Shown: piece by piece, positions 16,486 through 23,909 of the stretch
Numbering within the stretch: the first letter of the stretch is position 1
Layout: each line of letters begins with the position of its first letter
NCBI RefSeq assembly: GCF_024362785.1
Contig: NZ_CP093301.1
Span: 2,356,001 to 2,420,000, forward strand
DNA from: Evansella sp. LMS18
GTDB taxonomy: Bacteria; Bacillota; Bacilli; Bacillales; Salisediminibacteriaceae
Direction of reading: 5' to 3'
Length of the DNA: 64,000 nucleotides
The notes under the pieces: model-generated
Database searches by the model: none
What the model saw: only the letters and a program-made list of their open reading frames with translations
Told to the model about the DNA's origin: nothing
Translations under genes and position numbers: made by a program

Positions 16486-17388
16486 ATGAACAAGAAAGCT
16501 TTTTTCATGGCGCTCACGACAATTATTATCTGGGGTGCTACTTTTGCGGCGATTCGTGCCAGCTTACAAGGCGGTTACGAAGCAGGGCATTTAGTACTCG
16601 TCCGCTACTTGATTGCCTCTGCATTATTTTTATTATATTTTATGCTGCCTGGTGTGAAATTCAGGCTTCCTCAAAGAAAGGATATACTGAAGATTATTGT
16701 GCTGGGCTGGCTTGGGATTAGCGTCTATCATATTGGCGTGACCTTTGGAATGCAGACGGTCACAGCTGGAACTGCGGGAATGCTGATCGGTGCAGCACCA
16801 ATTTTTACAGCGGTGATCGCTTTGCTCATTTTAAAAGAGCGCCTGAACGGAGCAGGCTGGCTTGGGCTCGGAATAGGGTTCGCCGGTATCATCCTCATCA
16901 CCATCGGTACATATGGCGGGCCGGACCTGGCTGTGTCAGGGGGAGTCTTCTTTGTGTTAACGGCGGTTGTTGCCACATCGCTGTTCTTCGTTTTCCAGAA
17001 GCAGCTGCTGGTGCAATACAGGCCAATTGAACTAACAGCATATTTCACGTGGGCCGGAACGCTGCCATTTTTCTTTTTCGCCCCCGGATTGACGGAATCG
17101 TTGGCCAATGCCAGCATGGAAGCCCATTTGGCAGCACTGTTTACAGGTATTTTCCCGGCGGCGATCGCTTATGTAACGTGGGCAGTCGCTCTGTCTGTTG
17201 GTAATGCAGGAACGGTTACAAGCATGATGTATCTTGAGCCTGCTGTGGCGATCCTCGTTGCCTGGCTCTGGCTGGCAGAGCTGCCGTCCGCTGTATCCAT
17301 GACGGGAGGAGTCGTTGCTCTTACTGGTGTAATCATCGTAAACGTTCTTGGGAGGAGAAAGCGGAAATTATCTGAAAGAGCAGCGTAA
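16486..17388 (+). CDS. EamA/DMT family transporter
   Basis: 300 residues from ATG 16486, placed by a strong AAAGGAGG seven bases upstream; a longer frame from 16396 lacks a ribosome site. It has ten hydrophobic helices in two EamA repeats, with TAGTAGMLIGAAPIFTAVIA and LKERLN in repeat 1 and VGNAGTVTSMMYLEPAVAIL and LAELPS in repeat 2. Belongs to the RhaT/YdcZ-like DMT exporters. Substrate unknown. Confidence 0.87.
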   Translation: MNKKAFFMALTTIIIWGATFAAIRASLQGGYEAGHLVLVRYLIASALFLLYFMLPGVKFRLPQRKDILKIIVLGWLGISVYHIGVTFGMQTVTAGTAGMLIGAAPIFTAVIALLILKERLNGAGWLGLGIGFAGIILITIGTYGGPDLAVSGGVFFVLTAVVATSLFFVFQKQLLVQYRPIELTAYFTWAGTLPFFFFAPGLTESLANASMEAHLAALFTGIFPAAIAYVTWAVALSVGNAGTVTSMMYLEPAVAILVAWLWLAELPSAVSMTGGVVALTGVIIVNVLGRRKRKLSERAA

Positions 17389-17440
17389 GAGCAGGCAGGG
17401 GAAAGCCTCGTTTGGAGCGGGGGTTTAGCTGCGAGAAGGA

Positions 17441-17635
17441 ATGCTTAACAGCAGGAAACGCTTTATGGGCAGAAAGCTTATTAAATTTTTATTACACACT
17501 TTTACAAAGTCACGTACACTTTTTGCCCGGGTAAAAATAAGGGGAGGCTGGGACAGGCAGAAACTGCTGATTCAGCGCGTTTTTGCAGCCTTTGTGACGG
17601 TTGTTATCCTATATTTTATTTTGATACTTTTTTAA
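17441..17635 (+). CDS. Small basic protein with one C-terminal membrane helix
   Basis: 64 residues from ATG 17441, or 56 from ATG 17465, which has AGGAAA at better spacing. The N-terminal half is rich in Arg and Lys (GRKLIKFLLHTFTKSRTLFARVKI) and the C-terminus is a membrane anchor (VFAAFVTVVILYFILILF). No family recognised. It lies 50 bases after the DMT gene. Confidence 0.45.
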   Translation: MLNSRKRFMGRKLIKFLLHTFTKSRTLFARVKIRGGWDRQKLLIQRVFAAFVTVVILYFILILF

Positions 17636-17735
17636 ATTCCCGTACAGCATATGTTTCTCAGGACGCCGCAGGGTTTTATCCTCGTAAATAGTATGCTAGA
17701 ATAACCATCAAGCTATTTATGAGAGGGGAATTACA

Positions 17736-18551
17736 TTGAGAAAAAAGTGGGCATTAAGTTTTGCTCTTGCTGCAACAGTGGCTGTTTCAGCTGCATGTGG
17801 TAATGCAAACGATGGAAATGATCAGAATAACGCAGGTGAAGATACTAACCTAAATACAAATACACAGGAGGAAGCTCCTGAAGAAAATAATGATGAAATT
17901 GCTTTGGAAGAAGGGGAGCAGCCGGACATGCCTGAGCCGGATCTTGAAGGTGTCCCTGATGTAGTTGCGGAAGTTAACGGGGAAGAAATCACTCGTGAAG
18001 AATTTGAAGCTACTTATATGGGCCAGTTTCAGCAAATGGCTATGATGGCACAGATGAGCGGAGAACCTATCGACCAGGACGAGTTAAAGGAGCAGGTTGC
18101 TGAGAATATGATCGGCACGGAACTTCTGATCCAGGCAGCTGAAAGCGGAGATTATGAAGCTTCTGAGGAAGAAATGGATGAAACTCTTGAGATGATCGCT
18201 CAGCAAAGCGGAATGCAAGCTGATGAGTTTATGGCTGCCCTTGAGGAACAAGGCATGAGTGAAGAGGAAGTAATGGAACAGCTTGAACTTCAGGTGAAAA
18301 TCGACCAGATGATCGCAAATGAAGCTGGTGATGTGGAAGTTACAGAGGAAGAGCTTGAAGCATATTACGAAGACCTTGTAGCCCAGCAGGAAGCGATGGC
18401 TGGTGACACGGAAGAAGAAATCGAACTTCCGGAATATGAAGAAATCAGAGATGATCTTGAGCAGCAGCTCCGTGCGGAAAAAGAAAACGAAGCCTCCCAG
18501 CAGCTTGTTGAAAGACTTCGGGATGAAGCGGATGTAACAGTACACCTATAA
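17736..18551 (+). CDS. Acidic secreted lipoprotein with SurA-type N-terminal chaperone domain
   Basis: 271 residues from a TTG with GAGGGG upstream. It has a lipoprotein signal peptide ending in VSAAC (Cys at about 21), then an Asn/Glu-rich linker. From about 75 it carries the SurA_N fold, VVAEVNGEEITREEFEATY and the helical arm ending VTEEELEAYYEDLV, as in PrsA-like foldases. The parvulin-type prolyl isomerase domain found in PrsA is absent, so it is a chaperone-only form or a holdase. It is extremely rich in Asp and Glu, as often seen for outer-face proteins of alkaliphiles and halophiles. A strong terminator follows. Confidence 0.8.
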   Translation: MRKKWALSFALAATVAVSAACGNANDGNDQNNAGEDTNLNTNTQEEAPEENNDEIALEEGEQPDMPEPDLEGVPDVVAEVNGEEITREEFEATYMGQFQQMAMMAQMSGEPIDQDELKEQVAENMIGTELLIQAAESGDYEASEEEMDETLEMIAQQSGMQADEFMAALEEQGMSEEEVMEQLELQVKIDQMIANEAGDVEVTEEELEAYYEDLVAQQEAMAGDTEEEIELPEYEEIRDDLEQQLRAEKENEASQQLVERLRDEADVTVHL

Positions 18552-18562
18552 GATTTTTTTGA

Positions 18563-18600
18563 AAAAACCAGGTTCCTGTAATAGGGTACCTGGTTTTTTG
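18563..18600. terminator. Terminator
   Basis: AAAAAACCAGGT / ACCTGGTTTTTT with a short interior loop. It ends the lipoprotein gene and can also serve the convergent ribA-like gene. Confidence 0.9.
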
Positions 18601-18608
18601 CTTTTTAT

Positions 18609-19358
18609 TTATCTTTGTAAGGCAGGCTGGGGCTCAGTCCCCTGCATATGTCCTGACTTTTCCACTTTAGTCTGCAAATATTTTCTGTTGTGTTCAGAGA
18701 CGTCTCCCCAAAGCGGGACAGACCGGTGCACGCTCATACCTGCTTCACTTAGTGAATTGACTTTTTTAGGGTTGTTAGTAATGAGGCTTACTGGCTTTTT
18801 CCTGAATGCCTGAAGGATGCGGATCGCCTCATTGTAGGAGCGCTGGTCATCTTCAAACCCAAGCTCTTCATTTGCCTCCACTGTATCAAGGCCTTCCTCC
18901 TGCAGGATATATGCAAGGGATTTGGTGAATAATCCAATTCCCCGGCCTTCATGGTCAGCAAGATAGAACAGAGCACCACTTCCATTTTCCACAATCATAT
19001 TCATCGACTGGCGCAGCTGGTAGCCACAGTCACAGCGCATACTCCCGAATATATCGCCAGTATGGCAGATGCTGTGAAATCTGATCATTGCATCGTCCGC
19101 GCTGGAGAAATCCCCGTAAACCAAAACGGAAGACTGCTGGGAAAAAGCAAGATCTGCCTCTGGCAATGCTTTCAGCAATTCTTCTTTATCTGAAGGCAAG
19201 TCCTTTAATGAAAGCCACGTGTACCATTGGAATGTGACCTCCTGTTCACCCAGCCTTACAGGAAGCTGCACAGGCCCTGCGAGTGCGATGTCGTGGCTGC
19301 CCTCCTGCTGGATAACCTCAATCTTATCCCTTAAGATTTTTTGTATATTCTTATTCAT
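18609..19358 (-). CDS. GTP cyclohydrolase II (RibA-type), stand-alone
   Basis: 249 residues from the ATG at 19356-19358, which has GGGGGA seven bases upstream; an ATG five codons earlier lacks a site. The catalytic zinc motif is CHTGDIFGSMRCDCG (C-x10-C-x-C). The catalytic Arg lies in EGRGIGL, and the GTP-binding region shows ANEELGFEDDQRSY and LITNNPKK. It opens GTP to the first riboflavin precursor. B. subtilis has this activity fused to dihydroxybutanone phosphate synthase. Here it is alone with about 70 extra N-terminal residues, away from any rib operon, so it may be a second copy or a variant making another pterin. Confidence 0.85.
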   Translation of the reverse strand: MNKNIQKILRDKIEVIQQEGSHDIALAGPVQLPVRLGEQEVTFQWYTWLSLKDLPSDKEELLKALPEADLAFSQQSSVLVYGDFSSADDAMIRFHSICHTGDIFGSMRCDCGYQLRQSMNMIVENGSGALFYLADHEGRGIGLFTKSLAYILQEEGLDTVEANEELGFEDDQRSYNEAIRILQAFRKKPVSLITNNPKKVNSLSEAGMSVHRSVPLWGDVSEHNRKYLQTKVEKSGHMQGTEPQPALQR

Positions 19359-19547
19359 CCGGTTTTCCCCCATTCTGTTAACCGATAATGTTTATATATT
19401 TTAAGTACTAGTTTTTTTATGTGAATAAAAGTTACATATAGGATAACAAATGGATGGTGGATGGTCAAAAGAAAAAATTGTCTGCTGGCAAAAAGGTTAT
19501 TGCAGGTTTGCAGATTCAAGCATTGAAAGCAGGCTGTGCAGCAATCG

Positions 19548-19748
19548 AATACCTGAAAAAATCCGTTTCATCCCTTGAACAGGGGGATTGAACTAATTGG
19601 GTTCCTGAAAGAGTAAAATTAACCGGTGAAATCAGTCTGCCAACTTCCGAAATTTACTATTATGCTAGGCAAGATTGTCTTGCGTTACCTGAGCAGGAGC
19701 GAACCATTAACTCAGGGCACGCAAGATTGTCCCGCATTACCTGAAATG
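19548..19748. repeat. Two adjoining 52-bp repeat pairs
   Basis: CCTGAAA at 19552 and 19604 are 52 bp apart, the same type as at 8866. They are followed by AAGATTGTC at 19671 and 19723, also 52 bp apart. Read on the minus strand the second pair shows GGTAA(C/T)GC, a stem of four bases, loop CAA and the matching arm TCTT, the same skeleton as the arrays at 39.8 and 60 kb. The rest of the 19374-19775 gap holds nothing else. Confidence 0.75.
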
Positions 19749-19775
19749 ACCCTCAAAATCAGAAAAAACCCTGAT

Positions 19776-20102
19776 TTAACCTTCTGTATCCTCTCGTTCA
19801 ATCCAGTCCTGAGACCAGGTTTCTATTTCTTTTAATACAGGATTTAAGGACTGGCCTTTTTCTGTAAGTGAGTATTCGATTACCACGGGGGTTTCCGGGA
19901 TGACATGCCGCTTTACGATACCTTCCTGTTCAAGAGCCTTTAATCGCTCGGACAGCACTTTTCCACTTAGACCCACCGATGCCTGTATTGTACTGAACCG
20001 TTGCGGTCCGGATAATAACTGATAAACCACTAACGCTGTCCAGCGCTGGCTTAAAATAGAGACTGCTTTTTCGAATCTGGGACAAATATTAGAATAACTC
20101 AT
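19776..20102 (-). CDS. HxlR family transcriptional regulator (YodB/CatR-like)
   Basis: 108 residues from the ATG at 20100-20102, placed by AAAGGGG upstream. It has the winged helix-turn-helix of HxlR proteins (LSQRWTALVVYQLLSGPQRF, LSGKVLSERLKALEQEGIV, VIEYSLTEKG). A Cys at residue 7 (SNICPRFEKA) lies where YodB and CatR of B. subtilis carry the single redox Cys that senses quinones and diamide. It is divergent from an FMN reductase gene, and a DoxX gene lies close by, the kinds of target those regulators repress. Confidence 0.85.
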   Translation of the reverse strand: MSYSNICPRFEKAVSILSQRWTALVVYQLLSGPQRFSTIQASVGLSGKVLSERLKALEQEGIVKRHVIPETPVVIEYSLTEKGQSLNPVLKEIETWSQDWIEREDTEG

Positions 20103-20177
20103 TTTTTGCAACACCCCTTTAATTACAATATACCACTGTATGTTTTTATATAAAATGATTTTTTGCTACAAAGTTAC

Positions 20178-20222
20178 TTGACAAAATATAATAACTAAAA
20201 TATACTCACTTACATAAAGTAA
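20178..20222 (+). promoter_or_regulatory. Sigma-A promoter with a palindromic operator for the FMN reductase gene
   Basis: TTGACA at 20178-20183, exactly 17 bases, then TATACT at 20201-20206 form a near-consensus promoter. Immediately downstream, at the expected transcript start, is the palindrome TTACATAAAGTAA (20210-20222). TTAC/GTAA half-sites resemble published YodB and CatR operators, so the adjacent HxlR protein is the likely repressor (inference). Confidence 0.75.
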
Positions 20223-20475
20223 TAAACAAACAAAAATAAATAACAGAATCACAAGATGCTGAAAATGCCAGCAGTCGCACAATAGCATGCTGTGAAGCGC
20301 GGCAGGGAGCATCTATGAATACTGCTGCCGGAACCCGGTTCAGCTTTTCGGGAGGTGAGAAAAAACTGTAATCGATGGTGACAATTCAGGCAATAATTAA
20401 ATTTAAATACAGGTGGTGCACATAATGGGTATTTTGAACAGCTTATTCGCAAAACAACCAAAGGAGGAAGAAACA

Positions 20476-21018
20476 ATGGGAAATGAAAAGTTAACTATCG
20501 GAATTATTTTAGGAAGTACTCGCCAGGGGAGAGTGAGCCCGCAGGTGGGAGAATGGGTAAAAGAGATTGCAGATAAACGAGGGGACGCAAATTACGAGAT
20601 TGTTGATATTGCAGATTATGAACTGCCATTTCTTGGTGAGGCAGATGCGCCTGGGATCGCTAAGTGGAATGAAAAGCTTGCAAGCTTAGACGGCTTTGTC
20701 TTTATCGTTCAGGAGTACAATCACAGCATTACTGGTGCACTGAAAAATGCGCTGGACTTAGCAAGGGAAGCATGGAATAACAAAGCGGCTGGAATTGTCA
20801 GCTACGGTTCTACTGGAGGCGCACGTGCTGCAGAACATCTCCGTGGAATTATGGGAGAATTAATGATTGCAGATGTAAGAACTCACCCAACATTATCCTT
20901 ATTTACCGACTTTGAAAACGGAACTGATTTTAAACCGCAGGAGCTGCATCTTGATAATGTGAACCTAATGCTTGATCAGGTGAATGCATGGAGCGGCGCG
21001 CTGAAAACAGTTCGATAA
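20476..21018 (+). CDS. NADPH-dependent FMN reductase / azoreductase-like flavoprotein
   Basis: 180 residues from ATG 20476, with AAAGGAGG eight bases upstream. The flavodoxin-like fold shows the FMN phosphate loop GSTRQGRVS and the flavin-contact segment VQEYNHSITGALKNALD, then YGSTGGARAAEHLR. Members reduce FMN, quinones or azo dyes with NADPH. A second in-frame ATG at 20425 also has its own ribosome site (AGGTGG) and would add 17 residues (MGILNSLFAKQPKEEET). Controlled probably by the divergent HxlR regulator. Confidence 0.88.
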   Translation: MGNEKLTIGIILGSTRQGRVSPQVGEWVKEIADKRGDANYEIVDIADYELPFLGEADAPGIAKWNEKLASLDGFVFIVQEYNHSITGALKNALDLAREAWNNKAAGIVSYGSTGGARAAEHLRGIMGELMIADVRTHPTLSLFTDFENGTDFKPQELHLDNVNLMLDQVNAWSGALKTVR

Positions 21019-21145
21019 AAATCAGTTGTTATATCTCGAATCAGAGATATATTAATTTGAGGGATAAAACCAAATTGCAATAAAGGTCATCAAAGTGGTG
21101 GGACCACCAGCCGTGCGCAGCGAAAAATTAACTTGGCAGCCCACC

Positions 21146-21700
21146 TTATTTTGAGTAAATGTCGTCCAATTCTCCATCGGAATAGACGGAGATAAGAATA
21201 ACTGCTTTACCTTCACCAATATTCTTAACGAAGTGAGGCACGCTCGCATTCCAGCTGAATGTGTCTCCTTCCTCAATGATCATGGAGTCTTCCCCTTGTT
21301 TTGCCAGGACTCTTCCTTCCAGGACTAAGTGGGATTCCACACCTTCATGGGCATTTGCTTCTCCCATGGAGGAGCCAGGTGGAAACTCAGCGAGCATCAT
21401 TCTGAGTCCGCCCTTTGAAGACAGGTGTTGTATTTTCAGGTCGTTAAAGGATGAATGCGTTCTTTCCTCTTTTTTGACGACACGCATCTGCTGCTTTTTT
21501 TCCAGAAGCAAGTATGGCAGAGGGACTTCAAGATAGTCCGCAATCGTATGTAAAGTATTGATGGAGGGGGAAGTATTATTATTTTCCACATTACTTATAA
21601 ACCCTTTTGAAAGTCCGGTGCCTTCACATAATTGAGCAATAGTAATTTTCTTTCTCTTTCGTACCGACCGGATTTTTGAACCAATATCCAATGCTTTCAC
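21146..21700 (-). CDS. XRE-family regulator with C-terminal cupin domain
   Basis: 184 residues. Helix-turn-helix at 8-62 (IRSVRKRKKITIAQLCEGTGLSKGFISNVENNN), then a cupin_2 barrel at about 105-180 (GESMG-type FPPGSSMGEANAHEGVESHLVLEGRV and GDTFSWNASVPHFVKNIG). The HTH-cupin class controls amino acid, polyamine or stress genes in response to a small ligand held in the cupin. The gene lies between the FMN reductase and the divergent DoxX gene, so it may control DoxX (inference). Target and ligand unknown. Confidence 0.87.
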   Translation of the reverse strand: MKALDIGSKIRSVRKRKKITIAQLCEGTGLSKGFISNVENNNTSPSINTLHTIADYLEVPLPYLLLEKKQQMRVVKKEERTHSSFNDLKIQHLSSKGGLRMMLAEFPPGSSMGEANAHEGVESHLVLEGRVLAKQGEDSMIIEEGDTFSWNASVPHFVKNIGEGKAVILISVYSDGELDDIYSK

Positions 21701-21803
21701 CTCTGCTGTTTTCTAATATGAAACTTACTTTTATTTTAGCAAAAACAACGCTTGTGCTCTACAGCAGAGAACAGAGCACTATCAATTAAATGGAGGAATT
21801 AAA

Positions 21804-22220
21804 ATGTCTAATAAAAATGAAATGGGAGCAGTAATTTTACGAGTAGTTTTAGGTGTTGTATTTCTTGCACACGGTCTGGATAAAATCCAGGGAGGAGTAG
21901 CTAATACAGCTGCCTGGTTCGACAGCCTCGGCCTGCCGGGATTTCTCGCTTATGCCGTAGTTGTTATTGAAACTGCAGGAGGCATCGCGTTGATTCTCGG
22001 GCTTGCTACACGCATCGTTGCCGGGTTGCTGGCAGTTGTCCTTGCCGGAGCCATCATCACTGTTCAGCTGTCAGTAGGATTTTTAGGCGGTTACGCGTAC
22101 GATCTGGCACTGCTTGCTATGGCTGTGTACCTGTTTATTAACGGAAGTAAGCTGTATTCTGCAGATCAGCTGCTGTTCAGCGGGAAAAAAGAAAGTGAAA
22201 CTGCTGTTGGCACAATGTGA
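21804..22220 (+). CDS. DoxX family membrane protein (CatD/MhqP-like)
   Basis: 138 residues with four helices. DoxX hallmarks are RVVLGVVFLAHGLDKIQGG and VVIETAGGIALILGLATRIVAGLLA. In B. subtilis DoxX proteins CatD and MhqP are induced by catechol and quinones and are controlled by YodB/CatR/MhqR. The neighbourhood here (HxlR regulator, FMN reductase) points the same way. GGAGGA precedes the ATG, and a terminator follows at 22232. Confidence 0.85.
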   Translation: MSNKNEMGAVILRVVLGVVFLAHGLDKIQGGVANTAAWFDSLGLPGFLAYAVVVIETAGGIALILGLATRIVAGLLAVVLAGAIITVQLSVGFLGGYAYDLALLAMAVYLFINGSKLYSADQLLFSGKKESETAVGTM

Positions 22221-22231
22221 TATCCCTTTGT

Positions 22232-22267
22232 AAAAACCAGGTTCTGTTACGGAGCCTGGTTTTTTGC
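22232..22267 (+). terminator. Terminator after DoxX
   Basis: AAAACCAGG(T/C)TC / GCCTGGTTTTTT hairpin with T run. Confidence 0.9.
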
Positions 22268-22443
22268 TGTATCCAGAGGTACTGAATAGGGAATCTTCAA
22301 AAATTCGGCAACAGTTTGTTTAAAAAGAAGTAACTTCTTGGTCAATTGTCATGTTATAATCAACCTGTATATATGTTGCTGGAAAAATAAGGGTGGGCAA
22401 TAAGCGCGGGGGGTTCCCGTGAAAAGAAGAAAGGGAGATGTCA

Positions 22444-23706
22444 ATGAGCGGGAAACTGCTTTCGGTCGCCCTATTTCTGCTGGCAATACTGGCTGCAGGC
22501 ACAGGGATCATATATTATCAAACCGGGGAAAGTGTCATCCTTTTTGCGGTTATCTTGTTGTGCATTCTTCTTTCTGGCGTCCTTCTGGGAAGGCAGCTTC
22601 CAGGACGAACCCAGGGCAAGGAGACGGAAGAAACTGTTGTGCGGGACGAGCACCTATTGAGAGAAACTGAGCTGCTTTATGAATCTCTTTTTGACCAGAA
22701 TAGTGATGGGGTACTAATCTTTGATATCACCGGAAAGTTAATAGACGGCAATCCGGCTATCTGTGAACTGACAGGTTATACATTAGAGGAAATGAAACAT
22801 CTGGACTGGTCCACCATTATAAAAGAAGAGGAACTGGATAAAAAGGTTCAGCACACTCTTGCTGCTGTGGAAGGATCTCCACAGCAATACACACTGGTTA
22901 CAAGGAATAAATCCGGGAGAGAGATTGAAGTGCTCATTAAGATGCTCCCAATAAAAAAAGATGGAAAAGTAGCAGGCGTTTTTGAAATTATAAAAGATAT
23001 TTCTGAAATCAGAAAACTGGAAGCTTTGATGTACCAGTCCGATAAATTACATGCTGTAGGGGAACTGGCGGCTGGTGTGGCCCATGAGATCAGAAATCCC
23101 CTGACTTCCATGAAGGGTTTTCTGCAGCTTTCAAAGCCTGATATAAAGAAAGATTACTATGAAATCATGGAGAAAGAGCTGGAGAGGATAAATGAGATAG
23201 TAGGGGAATTCTTGTTTTTATCCAAGCCCCATAAAATCTCCTTTTCCGCTAAAAACTTAAAACCGGTTATCAACAACGTTATTAGTTTTATCCAGCCGGA
23301 AGCACTGCTGAAAAATGTGGAGATACATACTTTTCTGGAGGATGATCTTTCTGTAATCAACTGTGAAGAAAACCAGCTGAAGCAGGTGCTGATTAACTTG
23401 CTGAAAAACTCCATGGAAGCGATGCCGGCAGGGGGGAAGATCCAGGTGACTGCAGAAAACACACCGGGCGGCTTATCATTGAGAATTAAAGATGAGGGTC
23501 CTGGGATACCGGAGGACGTGCTGAAAAAAATCGGCCAGCCTTTTTACACAACGAAGGAGGATGGGAACGGTCTCGGGATGCTTGTTTCACGGCGGATTGT
23601 GGAAGCCCATGGAGGACAGCTTTTTATTGAAAGTGAGATGGGTATAGGTACTGTGGTGGAGATACGCCTTCCTGCTCACGAAGAAACGAAAATTTTAAGT
23701 GTATAA
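22444..23706 (+). CDS. Membrane sensor histidine kinase with PAS domain (sporulation-kinase-like)
   Basis: 420 residues from ATG 22444, which is seven bases after AAAGGGA. Two N-terminal membrane helices (about 3-55) are joined by a very short loop. A PAS domain follows at about 75-190 (DQNSDGVLIFDITGKLIDGNPAICELTGY). The HisKA domain has the phosphorylated His in ELAAGVAHEIRNPLTSMKGFLQL, and the ATPase has N, G1 and G2 boxes (INLLKNSMEAM, DEGPGIP, GNGLGMLVSRRIVEAHGG). The wording is close to the KinA-KinE type kinases that feed the sporulation phosphorelay. No response regulator is adjacent, as expected for that class. Confidence 0.85.
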   Translation: MSGKLLSVALFLLAILAAGTGIIYYQTGESVILFAVILLCILLSGVLLGRQLPGRTQGKETEETVVRDEHLLRETELLYESLFDQNSDGVLIFDITGKLIDGNPAICELTGYTLEEMKHLDWSTIIKEEELDKKVQHTLAAVEGSPQQYTLVTRNKSGREIEVLIKMLPIKKDGKVAGVFEIIKDISEIRKLEALMYQSDKLHAVGELAAGVAHEIRNPLTSMKGFLQLSKPDIKKDYYEIMEKELERINEIVGEFLFLSKPHKISFSAKNLKPVINNVISFIQPEALLKNVEIHTFLEDDLSVINCEENQLKQVLINLLKNSMEAMPAGGKIQVTAENTPGGLSLRIKDEGPGIPEDVLKKIGQPFYTTKEDGNGLGMLVSRRIVEAHGGQLFIESEMGIGTVVEIRLPAHEETKILSV

Positions 23707-23909
23707 ATAGTTGAACTTGTTCAGAACCGTGACCTCGCGGCAGTGGACAGGTTTTTCTTTTTTGTAAGGAAAAGGAGAAAAACAGAGAGTAAATACCTAC
23801 TTGATGGTCACTGGACACCTTAGCGTTAAGATTTTATAGTGAATAGGGAAAACTGGCACATTTTAAAATTTTCTGTCGGTTTTTGCGAATATAAAATTGG
23901 AGGGGTTAC

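Noticed and set aside
21052-21276. Second frame on the minus strand overlapping the XRE-cupin gene
   Set aside because: It is a shadow frame of the regulator with no ribosome site and no family similarity.
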